A stretch of DNA of 23,385 nt, from positions 1 to 23,385 of the IMG/VR virus record IMGVR_UViG_3300028590_000087. One strand, given 5' to 3'. This document shows positions 1-5,658 of the stretch, one piece after another; the stretch's first letter is position 1; the number at the start of each line of letters is the position of its first letter. The stretch comes from a virus. The notes under the pieces were generated by a model. That model was not told where the DNA came from. It saw only the letters and a program-made list of their open reading frames with translations, and ran no database searches. The position numbers and the translations under genes are program-made.

Positions 1-28
1 GTGGGGGAGCTGCCCCTCGGGGGGTTAG

Positions 29-43
29 GGGAATCCCGTAAGG
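29..43 (+). promoter_or_regulatory. Operator-like site 1 (GGGAATCCCG core)
   Basis: The sequence ggggaatcccgtaag contains the near-palindrome GGGA-A-TCCC followed by gtaagg. It matches the other four copies of the motif in this window, but with T in place of the first A after the CCCG. Binding by a repressor is an inference from repetition and symmetry. Confidence 0.4.
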
Positions 44-82
44 GGTGTACCTACCCGGCAGGGGCCTAGGCTGTGCGCTTTG

Positions 83-100
83 CGGGAATCCCGAAACTCG
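83..100 (+). promoter_or_regulatory. Operator-like site 2 (CGGGAATCCCGAAACTCG)
   Basis: Bases 83-93 form a perfect 11-bp palindrome, CGGGA-A-TCCCG, followed by AAACTCG. The 12-mer TCCCGAAACTCG recurs exactly at 3040-3051. The site lies upstream of the RHH gene at 265, whose paralogue at 3436 carries a similar palindrome within its own reading frame. Confidence 0.5.
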
Positions 101-264
101 CGGCGGCCGTCATCGCCAGATGCTGTCAAGAGGTCCTGGTGGCCAGTTCTGGCACGCAATGCCAGCCCCCTCGGGGACGTCGGACACCCCCAGAAGCCCA
201 GACAGGGCCTACGTTTGCCGACGCCACACCATCGCCATCCCTGATCCGCCAGGGAAGCGGTCCC

Positions 265-669
265 ATGTCAGAATCACCGTTCTATACCGGACATCCCGAT
301 ACGATCTTGGGCATGGGAAGACCACCTCTGGGCAACGCGGGCCGCACGATCACGGGCTCCACGAAGCTGACCGCCGACGAGTCCGCCTGGCTCGTCCAGC
401 GCGACGGCACCGTCCACCGTGGTCTGCGGCGAGCCCTGGATCTGTACAGGAACACCAACGGTGTCCTCTCAGTGGTCCCCGATCCCATATCCGCACAGCC
501 GGCCAAGGTACCCGTGGGCACGATCCACACCCAGGAGCCCCTGACCGGTCGCTGCCGAATCCACGACTACGGGGACCCCCGGATGTTCATGGACAAGGGG
601 CAGACCTTCGCGGAGAAGACCTGTCTTACCTGCGGGTACGTCACCACCGGGGTGGCACACAGTGGTTAG
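265..669 (+). CDS. Ribbon-helix-helix-like DNA-binding protein with C-terminal Cys motif
   Basis: A 134-residue protein. ATG 265 is chosen because agggaag lies about 8 bases upstream; upstream in-frame starts lack a ribosome binding site. Residues 18-61 begin GRPPL and then follow the ribbon-helix-helix pattern: a short strand (about 28-36), helix A (37-47), turn, and helix B (49-61). This segment aligns without gaps to residues 6-49 of the protein at 3436, with 17 identical positions including GRPPL and G-LR-A. The C-terminal part has two Cys-rich pieces (a C-x2-H near 99, then C-x2-C in TCLTCG) that could bind a metal. The role is inferred to be small transcriptional regulator. The palindromes at 29-100 are candidate targets. 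The specific family is not recognised. Confidence 0.65.
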   Translation: MSESPFYTGHPDTILGMGRPPLGNAGRTITGSTKLTADESAWLVQRDGTVHRGLRRALDLYRNTNGVLSVVPDPISAQPAKVPVGTIHTQEPLTGRCRIHDYGDPRMFMDKGQTFAEKTCLTCGYVTTGVAHSG

Positions 670-727
670 CGCTCACCACTGGGATGATCGAGGAAACCAG
701 GGGGACCAGAGGATGTGGAGACGACCG

Positions 728-946
728 ATGCAGGAACAGGACGCCACGGGGGCGGCGAACTTCGCCTCGTACCAGGAGCCCTCGGCTGTGCTGGACGCGG
801 CGACGCTGGCGTACATGCGCATGGAGAACCACGCCGCACAGCTGGGGATGGCCATCAACTACGCCACCGTCGAGTGCAAGGTCGTCCAGTGCGGCGAGGC
901 CAAGTACCAGATCAGGTACACGGCACGGGTCGGGGCGATCGCGTGA
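728..946 (+). CDS. Small hypothetical phage protein
   Basis: 72 residues from ATG 728, preceded by GGAG seven bases upstream. An in-frame ATG at 713 would add five residues and is less well placed. The protein has no recognised domain. The middle (YMRMENHAAQLGMAINYATVECK) looks helical and the C-terminus has two Cys residues six apart. The stop overlaps the GTG of the next gene (GTGA at 943-946), so the two are probably translationally coupled. Function unknown; real coding is supported by GC-rich third positions and the overlap. Confidence 0.6.
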   Translation: MQEQDATGAANFASYQEPSAVLDAATLAYMRMENHAAQLGMAINYATVECKVVQCGEAKYQIRYTARVGAIA

Positions 947-1158
947 CCGCCGGGATCATCAACACCCCCCGGGACGTCGCCGTGCTCAACGTCCTAGAGG
1001 CGGTCATCAAGATGGCCGGGATCGGCGGACCCGAGGGGTACGCGACGCTGTCCTGGCGCGACGCGCAGACCGGGCTGCTGCTCTCGATCGGCGCCTCGGC
1101 CCCGGCCCCTGATGAGGACCAGGAGGGGCCGGCTGATGTCGGGGACCCGCTCTTCTGA
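943..1158 (+). CDS. Small hypothetical phage protein
   Basis: 71 residues starting at GTG 943, which shares GTGA with the stop of the upstream gene. The sequence is mixed helical and strand (VAVLNVLEAVIKMAGIGG, then ATLSWRDAQTGLLLSIGA) with an acidic, Pro-rich tail. It has no signal peptide, membrane span or recognisable motif. The end overlaps the next gene by 23 bases, which suggests one operon. Function unknown. Confidence 0.6.
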   Translation: MTAGIINTPRDVAVLNVLEAVIKMAGIGGPEGYATLSWRDAQTGLLLSIGASAPAPDEDQEGPADVGDPLF

Positions 1159-1387
1159 GGTCGCCGAGTCGCTGAACCGGGCGATCCGCGAGGCCGGCCA
1201 GGGCGAGATCGGGTACCCGTGGTTCACCCTGGTGATCGGGTCGCAGGGCGTGGTCATGGACCCCCTGCCGTCCTGGCACACGCTGCCCCCGGGCGAGAAG
1301 CGCGACCGGTACCTCGACACGGCGAACGCGCTGTGGTCCACGGCGGTCAACATGCTCGACGAGCTGGCCGATTCGATGGAGGACTGA
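1136..1387 (+). CDS. Small hypothetical phage protein
   Basis: 83 residues from ATG 1136; gaggggcc lies just upstream as the ribosome binding site, inside the previous gene. The sequence begins MSGTRSSEVAESLNRAIREAG (amphipathic helix) and ends in a helical, acidic segment (LDTANALWSTAVNMLDELADSMED). No family recognised. It is the last gene before a 100-base gap with a strong hairpin, so it may end a small operon. Confidence 0.6.
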   Translation: MSGTRSSEVAESLNRAIREAGQGEIGYPWFTLVIGSQGVVMDPLPSWHTLPPGEKRDRYLDTANALWSTAVNMLDELADSMED

Positions 1388-1422
1388 AACCGAGTAGTCT
1401 GCGTTTCGTCCAGATTGTGAAA

Positions 1423-1464
1423 GACGGCACCCCCATTGCCGTCCCGGGCGCGGGGGGTGCCGTC
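1423..1464. terminator. Stem-loop with 12-bp perfect stem
   Basis: gacggcaccccc (1423-1434) pairs perfectly with gggggtgccgtc (1453-1464) across an 18-base loop. There is no T-run after it, so it is not a classic rho-independent terminator. It could be an attenuator or an mRNA-end stabiliser. It ends 11 bases before the GGAGGA ribosome binding site (1476-1481) of the gene at 1488. Confidence 0.45.
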
Positions 1465-1487
1465 ACGAGGCTCGTGGAGGAGCACTC

Positions 1488-2453
1488 ATGAGGCTAGAAC
1501 AAGTAGAGATGACACCCAACCAGGCTCGCGATTTGCTAGAAGCATCGCTCGGGCAGAAGCAACGGGCACTGGCCAACAGCCGCGTCGAGCGCATCGCCCA
1601 CGCGATCGTGGAAGGCCAGTGGAAGCTCACGCACCAGGCGATCGCGCTCTCGCCCGAGGGGTTCATCCTCGACGGCCAGCACCGCCTGGCCGCGATCGTC
1701 CGGGCCAAGATGCCGGTCCAGGTCATGGTCGCCTACGACGCGGACCCCGCCACGTTCGACGTCATCGACACCGGCGCCGCACGTACGGCCGCGAACACGC
1801 TGCAGGTCGCTGGGTACACGAACGCGAACGGCCTCTCGGCGTGCTCGCGGATGCTGCTGACCTACGACAAGATCAAGACGAGCCGTACCCCGCCCAAGTC
1901 GGCCACGTCCAAGCTCACCACGGCCGACGTCATCCGGCTGATGAACACCGAGCGCGGCGAGCTGGTCTCCGACTCCCAGTCCGACGCCACCGGGCTGGCC
2001 ACGGCGTGGGGCCGGTACGGATCGCGGTCGTGGATCATGGCCGGCCAGGTCATCCTGCGCGAGGCCGGCCACTCCAAGGAGCAGCTCGACACCTTCAACG
2101 CGCGGATGCGCGACGGGGCGTTCCTCGAGCCCGGGTCTCCGATCCTCGCGTTCCGCCGGTTCGTGATGTCCGACACCGGTCTGGCCCGCCTGGCCAAGGA
2201 CACCAAGTCCTACGTGGCCCTGGCGGTGTTCATCAAGACGTTCAACGCCTACGTCAGTGGCCAGGAGCGCCTGCTGGCCATCTTCAAGCTCGGCGTGGAG
2301 ACCTTCCCGGTCCCGTACACCCCCGAGCAGGTCGAGCGGATGCGCATCGAGGCCCAGAAGCTCGCGCACAAGCACAACCTGACCAAGGAGCAGGCCCTGG
2401 CGGCGGCTGAGAAGGCTGAGTCGGCCGAGATGGCCGCGCAGGCCGCTTCCTGA
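1488..2453 (+). CDS. DGQHR / ParB-like domain protein
   Basis: 321 residues; ATG 1488 has GGAGGA six bases upstream. The hallmark is ILDGQHRLAAIV near residues 63-74, the core of the DGQHR/ParB-N fold seen in many phage proteins. It is preceded by an N-terminal helical segment with the typical layout (R-V-E-R-I-A-H-A-I-V-E-G-Q-W-K). FDVIDTGAARTAANTLQ follows around residues 89-105, also standard for this phage family. The rest is helical; the C-terminus is a Lys/Ala/Glu-rich helix. The family sits in the ParB/sulfiredoxin superfamily; biochemical roles in phages are mostly unassigned (nuclease or DNA-modification accessory roles have been suggested). It is followed after one base by the gene at 2455. 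A second ParB-like gene is at 6154. Confidence 0.75.
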   Translation: MRLEQVEMTPNQARDLLEASLGQKQRALANSRVERIAHAIVEGQWKLTHQAIALSPEGFILDGQHRLAAIVRAKMPVQVMVAYDADPATFDVIDTGAARTAANTLQVAGYTNANGLSACSRMLLTYDKIKTSRTPPKSATSKLTTADVIRLMNTERGELVSDSQSDATGLATAWGRYGSRSWIMAGQVILREAGHSKEQLDTFNARMRDGAFLEPGSPILAFRRFVMSDTGLARLAKDTKSYVALAVFIKTFNAYVSGQERLLAIFKLGVETFPVPYTPEQVERMRIEAQKLAHKHNLTKEQALAAAEKAESAEMAAQAAS

Positions 2454-2454
2454 C

Positions 2455-2943
2455 GTGGGCAGACAGGTCCTCACGCCCGCTGACCGGGCCAACATCGTCC
2501 GGTGGTCGGCTGAGGGCCTGTCTGATGCCCAGATCGCGACCAAACTCGGCGGGAAGTGCACCGACTCGGCCATCTTCGCGTTCCGTACCCGCGCCGGGGT
2601 CCCCTCGGGGTACGTGCGGCCCCCCAACGCCCTCGAACGCGGCGAGCACGGCATAGAGACCGCCTGGAACCTGGGCTGCAAGTGCGGGCCGTGCCGCGCG
2701 GCCCACACGGCCCGTCAGAAGGCCACGATGGCGCGGCTGAACAGGGAGACGGCCGGCGGAGCCCGCCAGGGCCAGCCCTGGGAGCCGTGGGAGGACGATC
2801 TGCTGGTCGCGCCGCGCGAGAACGGCGACCTGGTCGCCCTGGCCAAGTTCCTCGGCCGCAGCTACACCGCGTGCTCCCAGCGCATCCGACGCGCCAAGGA
2901 GAAGGTCCGCGCCAGGGAGCAGGGGAGGGGTACGCTCTTCTGA
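2455..2943 (+). CDS. HTH / zinc-knuckle DNA-binding protein
   Basis: 162 residues from GTG 2455, one base after the preceding stop. Three pieces are visible. Residues about 7-30 form a helix-turn-helix-like segment (TPADRANIVRWSAEGLSDAQIATKLG). Near residues 65-85, HGIETAWNLGCKCGPCRAAH matches the short H-G...C-x-C-x2-C-R-x-A motif common in actinophage proteins and probably binds zinc. Residues about 108-150 (WEPWEDDLLVAP...SYTACSQRIRRAKEK) resemble a Myb/SANT-type helix bundle. Nucleic-acid binding is likely and the exact role unknown. It is the last gene before the terminator at 2976. Confidence 0.65.
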   Translation: MGRQVLTPADRANIVRWSAEGLSDAQIATKLGGKCTDSAIFAFRTRAGVPSGYVRPPNALERGEHGIETAWNLGCKCGPCRAAHTARQKATMARLNRETAGGARQGQPWEPWEDDLLVAPRENGDLVALAKFLGRSYTACSQRIRRAKEKVRAREQGRGTLF

Positions 2944-2975
2944 CCAAGGTTGTTCAGCATCCTTGCGTCGCCTGT

Positions 2976-3017
2976 CGAGGCCCCCGGTAGTCACCTTCCG
3001 GGGGCCTCGGCTTTTTT
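2976..3017 (+). terminator. Rho-independent terminator
   Basis: The 12-bp perfect stem cgaggcccccgg / ccgggggcctcg (2976-2987 and 2998-3009) has a 10-base loop and is followed by gc and six T (3012-3017). It lies 32 bases after the stop of the gene at 2455 and ends the first transcription block. It is the only hairpin in the window with a classic U-tract. Confidence 0.9.
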
Positions 3018-3034
3018 GTCATAATCACTATTAT

Positions 3035-3051
3035 CGGCTTCCCGAAACTCG
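3035..3051 (+). promoter_or_regulatory. Operator-like site 3, abutting a -10-like box
   Basis: cggcttcccgaaactcg carries the 12-mer TCCCGAAACTCG found also at 89-100. The box TATTAT (3029-3034, five of six matches to TATAAT) directly precedes it. The operator-like site at 3612 is arranged the same way, after TAATAT. No good -35 box is present here because the terminator stem and T-run occupy that space. Confidence 0.45.
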
Positions 3052-3099
3052 TTGTAGGTACAACGACTTCGCCAGGAGCCAACGAGAGCGTCGACCGAT

Positions 3100-3110
3100 A
3101 GTTTCGGGAT
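3100..3110 (-). promoter_or_regulatory. Operator-like site 4 (inverted copy)
   Basis: agtttcgggat on the plus strand reads atcccgaaact on the minus strand, the same half-site as sites 2 and 3. It lies 60 bases from site 3 in the opposite orientation. The pair could support looping or divergent control, which is an inference. Confidence 0.4.
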
Positions 3111-3114
3111 GCCT

Positions 3115-3178
3115 GTTAGGACCTAACATCGCGCGTCAGCCTGACATCACCCTGTCGTCAGCCTGATGTCACCCTGAC
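3115..3178. repeat. Dispersed stem-loop repeat, copy 1
   Basis: The unit starts with the dyad gttaggacctaac. Two imperfect tandem copies of a 20-mer follow: gtcagcctgacatcaccctg (3135-3154) and gtcagcctgatgtcaccctg (3157-3176), which match at 18 of 20 bases. tgacatca (3142-3149) can pair with tgatgtca (3164-3171). The same dyad plus 20-mer recurs at 14344-14391, and a related hairpin is at 20315-20356. Confidence 0.7.
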
Positions 3179-3283
3179 ACGGCGCGGCCCCACCGCCGGC
3201 AAGAGTAAGGGGGGCTCGGGCCGGTCGACGGGGCCGCAGGTCGAGGCTAGCTCGGCTCCCCCGGGGATCGCCAGAGGTTCTGC

Positions 3284-3313
3284 TTGGCACACTTTTATTT
3301 CGTTAACGATATT
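3284..3313 (+). promoter_or_regulatory. Candidate sigma70-type promoter
   Basis: TTGGCA (3284-3289, five of six matches to TTGACA), 18-base spacer, GATATT (3308-3313, four of six). The spacer is strikingly AT-rich for this genome. It would drive the RHH gene at 3436 and the block after it. This is a sequence match only. Confidence 0.4.
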
Positions 3314-3435
3314 GCGTTGGTGTGCGGCGGGGCCGCACTAGGTCAAGAGTCGGGCAACCCTGCGCTGGCCGGCGAGAGGGGCCATAATCGCGGACATGCC
3401 CTTCCCGTCACGAAACTGCCTGGCCGGATAACGGC

Positions 3436-3708
3436 GTGCCGGGGCGTAGGGGGCGCCCGCCACTAGTTGACGGGGAGACACTAGAGACGGTTGGCGTACG
3501 GCTGCGCTCTTCCGAGGTTGCAGCTCTGGTGGAAACATACGGATCGGTTAGTGCAGGGCTCAGGGTGGCGGTTGCTCGTCTGGTTGCGAGCGATTCGGCG
3601 GCTGCTAATATCGGGATTCCCGAAAGGGATGCACGAGGCGCCGCTGTCACCCCCCCTGCTTTGGACGGCGGCGCCTCGCCGCGTACCCAGGGGGAGAAAG
3701 ATGTCTGA
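3436..3708 (+). CDS. Ribbon-helix-helix-like protein, paralogue of the protein at 265
   Basis: 90 residues from GTG 3436. There is no good ribosome binding site. The start is supported by the GRPPL motif at residues 6-10, which aligns gaplessly with the protein at 265 through residue 49 (17 identities in 44). Strand (18-24), helix A (25-35), turn, and helix B (37-50) fit the RHH fold. Codon use is unlike that of its neighbours: many A/T third positions (gtt, gca, gaa, aca, agt), which suggests a different origin or a constraint from overlapping DNA signals. The 3' part (after about residue 55) overlaps a promoter-like element and operator at 3584-3627 and looks less protein-like. The inferred role is regulator, perhaps autoregulatory. 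The frame could be partly non-coding at its 3' end. Confidence 0.55.
   Translation: MPGRRGRPPLVDGETLETVGVRLRSSEVAALVETYGSVSAGLRVAVARLVASDSAAANIGIPERDARGAAVTPPALDGGASPRTQGEKDV
3584..3611 (+). promoter_or_regulatory. Candidate promoter overlapped by operator
   Basis: TTGCGA (3584-3589, four of six), 16-base spacer, TAATAT (3606-3611, four of six) sits inside the RHH reading frame. The perfect palindrome at 3612-3622 begins at the very next base, where it would cover the transcription start. It would drive the operon beginning at 3701. Confidence 0.4.
3612..3627 (+). promoter_or_regulatory. Operator-like site 5 (CGGGATTCCCGAAAGG)
   Basis: A perfect 11-bp palindrome CGGGA-T-TCCCG followed by AAAGG. 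It directly follows the -10-like TAATAT, the same arrangement as site 3. A protein bound here would block transcription initiation. This is inference from position and symmetry. Confidence 0.5.
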
Positions 3709-3964
3709 CCACGACTTCTACGTCACGTACACGCTCGGCGTCCGGGACATGTTCGACGCACGCGCAAAGACGCACGTGCTGGCACGTCGCTCGATCAAGC
3801 CGAACACCCGCGTCACCACGGTGCTGTGCGGGCGCGACGTCACCGACCCGCTGGCCTCGCCGTGGGACGAGGAGCCCGTGGCGGTGCGCTGCGCCGCGTG
3901 CTCGGGGCTGCTGGCCGCGCGCCGGGAGAAGGCCCAGTCCCCCGCGTGGAGCGTGGCCCGGTGA
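3701..3964 (+). CDS. Small hypothetical protein with Cys motif
   Basis: 87 residues. ATG 3701 has the strong ribosome binding site gggggag, which selects it over upstream in-frame starts. The N-terminal half is strand-rich (DFYVTYTLGVRDMF). C-x2-C occurs at VRCAACSGLL near residue 68, with another Cys at VLCGRD, a possible zinc ribbon of three or more ligands. It overlaps the RHH frame by 8 bases and shares GTGA with the next gene, so it is the first strongly translated gene of the second block. Function unknown. Confidence 0.7.
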   Translation: MSDHDFYVTYTLGVRDMFDARAKTHVLARRSIKPNTRVTTVLCGRDVTDPLASPWDEEPVAVRCAACSGLLAARREKAQSPAWSVAR

Positions 3965-4272
3965 CCCCCGCCGAGGAGCAGCTGATCGACTTCTCCAACG
4001 ACTGGGCGCTGTCGATGACGGCCCTGACCCAGGCGTTCGAGTCCCTGGGGCGGGCCTCGGGCTCGGCCCAGTTCGCGTTCGAGGCTCTCGAGCGGGTCCT
4101 GGACCTGCACGAATGTGTCCCCCACGCCGACTACGTTGAGGGCCTGTGCCGCGAATGCCGGCGCATCGAGGAGGCAGATCTGCGGTGGGTGGAGACGGAG
4201 AAGTACGGGTACCGGACGAGCCGGTGGCCGTGCCCGACGGCGAGGGCGTGTGGAGCCGGCTCGCTGCGGTGA
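3961..4272 (+). CDS. Small hypothetical protein
   Basis: 103 residues from GTG 3961, overlapping the upstream stop as GTGA. The sequence is mainly helical (EEQLIDFSNDWALSMTALTQAFESLG...FAFEALERVLDLHE). A small Cys/His cluster follows around residues 44-59 (HECVPHADYVEGLCRECRR), which may bind a metal. The last 15-20 residues lie in the overlap with the next gene. GC-rich third positions persist in this frame to about 4245, so the overlap appears real. Function unknown. Confidence 0.6.
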   Translation: MTPAEEQLIDFSNDWALSMTALTQAFESLGRASGSAQFAFEALERVLDLHECVPHADYVEGLCRECRRIEEADLRWVETEKYGYRTSRWPCPTARACGAGSLR

Positions 4273-4544
4273 ACCGCCTGGCGGTGGAGGCCGGGGAGGC
4301 CACGCCGATCGCCTGGCACCTGTTCCAGGGCGTGCTCAGCGCCGAGCGGCACCAGCGCCTGGTCCAGACGCACGACCAGCTGATGGCCCTGCCCGGGGAG
4401 ACGGTCGTGGTCGACGCCGGCGGGGACAAGTACTGGCGCGAGCCCACGGCGGCCCCGCGCGACTGCTGGTACCCCCTGGGGTTGGACTACGGCGACGACG
4501 GGCACCAGATCAAGCTGCCCGCCCGAGTGATGTTCGCGCTGTGA
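4224..4544 (+). CDS. Small hypothetical protein
   Basis: 106 residues if GTG 4224 is used; third-position bias favours a start near here. An alternative GTG at 4185 has a better ribosome binding site (gaggagg, 10 bases upstream) and would add 13 residues. The protein has a helical N-terminal half (VWSRLAAVNRLAVEAGEATPIAWHLFQGVLSAERHQRLVQTHDQL) and a strand-rich acidic C-terminal half. No family recognised. Confidence 0.55.
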   Translation: MAVPDGEGVWSRLAAVNRLAVEAGEATPIAWHLFQGVLSAERHQRLVQTHDQLMALPGETVVVDAGGDKYWREPTAAPRDCWYPLGLDYGDDGHQIKLPARVMFAL

Positions 4545-4554
4545 AGGGAGAGAC

Positions 4555-4737
4555 ATGGCTCGCACGGAACGACGGATGTGGGTCTACGACAGGCAGTCCG
4601 ACGGCTCGCACATCGAGCAGTCGCACCGCGACACGGGCTGCCACCACTGGCTGTGCAACGGGTACAAGCGCCCCGAGCGCAAGAGTGCCCGGGCCAAGGC
4701 CAAGGCCCGGCTGCGCCGGAACCCCGAGGAGGCGTGA
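4555..4737 (+). CDS. Small basic protein
   Basis: 60 residues from ATG 4555 with gggagag just upstream. C-x4-C within a His-rich patch (DTGCHHWLCNGYK, residues about 25-37) suggests metal binding. The C-terminus is a Lys/Arg-rich helix (KSARAKAKARLRR), which suggests nucleic-acid contact. Its stop overlaps the 14-residue open frame at 4737. Function unknown. Confidence 0.6.
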   Translation: MARTERRMWVYDRQSDGSHIEQSHRDTGCHHWLCNGYKRPERKSARAKAKARLRRNPEEA

Positions 4738-4781
4738 TGTTTGAAGGGCTGCGCAACGTGATCGTGGGATGGGAGAGGTGA
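4737..4781 (+). CDS. 14-residue micro-ORF
   Basis: ATG 4737 overlaps the preceding stop (TGATG) and has gaggagg 5 bases upstream, inside the preceding gene. It encodes MFEGLRNVIVGWER and stops at 4781, where the next ATG begins in another TGATG. It may be a coupling device that carries ribosomes to the next gene, or a real peptide. At this length coding cannot be proved from sequence. Confidence 0.35.
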   Translation: MFEGLRNVIVGWER

Positions 4782-4990
4782 TGGCGGTAGACATGGACCA
4801 GGTGGCCTACGGGATCGACGGGAGCCGGGCGGGGATCTACGACGGGGTGATCGCGTGGGTCATGAAGGACGGCACGATCGTGAACCGGTGGGCCGGGGTG
4901 CCGGGCGCCAAGCGCCGGGCTGCGGCCGTCGACCGGTACCTGGCCACTGCGGCCGAGCTGCGCGCCCAGGGGGAGGCCAACGATGTCTAG
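4781..4990 (+). CDS. Small hypothetical protein
   Basis: 69 residues from ATG 4781, overlapping the stop of the micro-ORF. An in-frame ATG at 4769 is possible but lacks a ribosome binding site. The strand-rich N-terminal half (VAYGIDGSRAGIYDGVIAWVMKDGTIVNRWAGVPG) is followed by a helix (AKRRAAAVDRYLATAAELRAQGE). The compact pattern suggests a small folded domain of unknown family. It overlaps the next gene by 8 bases. Confidence 0.6.
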   Translation: MAVDMDQVAYGIDGSRAGIYDGVIAWVMKDGTIVNRWAGVPGAKRRAAAVDRYLATAAELRAQGEANDV

Positions 4991-5657
4991 CCCCATGCCG
5001 GAGATCTCCGAGCAGGACTGGCACATGGGGATGCTGGTCGACGAGGACGGCAACGGCCCCATCGCGCTCGGCGAGCCCTTCGCCACCATCGTGTGCGCCC
5101 ACTGCGGCCAGCCATGGATCTGCGACGGGACCGACGGCGTCCAGCGTGCCCCCATGGACGTCGTGCGCGACGCCACCGAGTACCTGCTGGCGGGCAACGC
5201 CTACGGTGCCCAGGCGCTCGTCATGCTCGAACCGCTCTCGATCGCGCACCTGGCCGACCTGACCATGGCCTCCACGATGTTCGCCGGGCGCCTGCTGCGC
5301 ACGGTTGCCGGCCAGGAGGAGAGGTTCGCCCAGGGCGACGGCTTCGCCGCCCTGCGGGTGGGCCGGCTCGACACCGAGACTGGGGAGATCGAGGACACCA
5401 GCATCGAGGAGGCCCCGCCCGCCGTGCGCTACGGGGGCCGGATGGTCACCGCCGCCGTCAACGACGACAAGGAGACGCTCTTCGCGCTGATGTACGCCGC
5501 CGTCGAGGAGGTCGTGGAGAAGGAGGAGGAGGGGGACGAGGACGCGATCAACCTGTTGCTCGACCTGCTCATCATGACCTTCGCCACGATCGCCGAGATC
5601 GGCGGCGAGGTCCGCGAGATCTGGGCATCGCAGCAGGGTTCCACCGAAACCGAGTAG
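4983..5657 (+). CDS. Hypothetical protein with Cys motif
   Basis: 224 residues; ATG 4983 has gggggagg just upstream. CAHCGQPWIC near residues 38-47 is a possible zinc site. The rest is mostly helical: LADLTMASTMFAGRLLRTVAG, a Glu-rich stretch (EEVVEKEEEGDED), and a hydrophobic helix (INLLLDLLIMTFATIAEIGGEV). That last segment is long enough to span a membrane but is followed by acidic residues, so buried packing is as likely. It ends one base before the left arm of the inverted repeat at 5659. Function unknown. Confidence 0.7.
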   Translation: MSSPMPEISEQDWHMGMLVDEDGNGPIALGEPFATIVCAHCGQPWICDGTDGVQRAPMDVVRDATEYLLAGNAYGAQALVMLEPLSIAHLADLTMASTMFAGRLLRTVAGQEERFAQGDGFAALRVGRLDTETGEIEDTSIEEAPPAVRYGGRMVTAAVNDDKETLFALMYAAVEEVVEKEEEGDEDAINLLLDLLIMTFATIAEIGGEVREIWASQQGSTETE

Positions 5658-5658
5658 C

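Larger units (their letters stand above)
1..264. other. Non-coding leader with operator-like palindromes
   Basis: No convincing gene precedes the ATG at 265. An open frame extends upstream to a GTG at 73, but that start has no ribosome binding site. The stretch holds two copies of a palindromic motif (29-43 and 83-100, listed separately). It also holds a small hairpin, ctggca-cgcaa-tgccag, at 149-165. I see no clear -35/-10 pair. Most likely it is the regulatory leader of the gene at 265. Confidence 0.5.
3018..3435. other. Regulatory intergenic region
   Basis: About 420 bases without a convincing gene. Short open frames here have no ribosome binding site and non-coding-like composition. The region is locally AT-richer than the rest. 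It holds -10-like boxes (cataat 3020-3025, tattat 3029-3034), two operator-like sites, the dyads gttgta-gg-tacaac (3051-3064) and gttagg-a-cctaac (3115-3127), the stem-loop repeat (3115-3178), and a promoter candidate (3284-3313). No tRNA is seen. Confidence 0.6.

Noticed and set aside
45-1112. 355-codon plus-strand frame across the first genes
   Set aside because: Arg/Pro/Gly-rich shadow of the small genes at 265, 728 and 943, which have better starts, ribosome binding sites and coding bias.
2963-3166. 67-codon open frame in the intergenic region
   Set aside because: It runs through the terminator, operators and repeat, with no ribosome binding site and non-coding composition.
3115-3178. 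CRISPR-like direct repeats
   Set aside because: Only two tandem 20-mers separated by 2 bases. There are no spacers of regular length and no cas genes.
3018-3435. Phage attachment site (attP)
   Set aside because: No integrase in the window and no tRNA-like core. The repeats present are better explained as regulatory sites.
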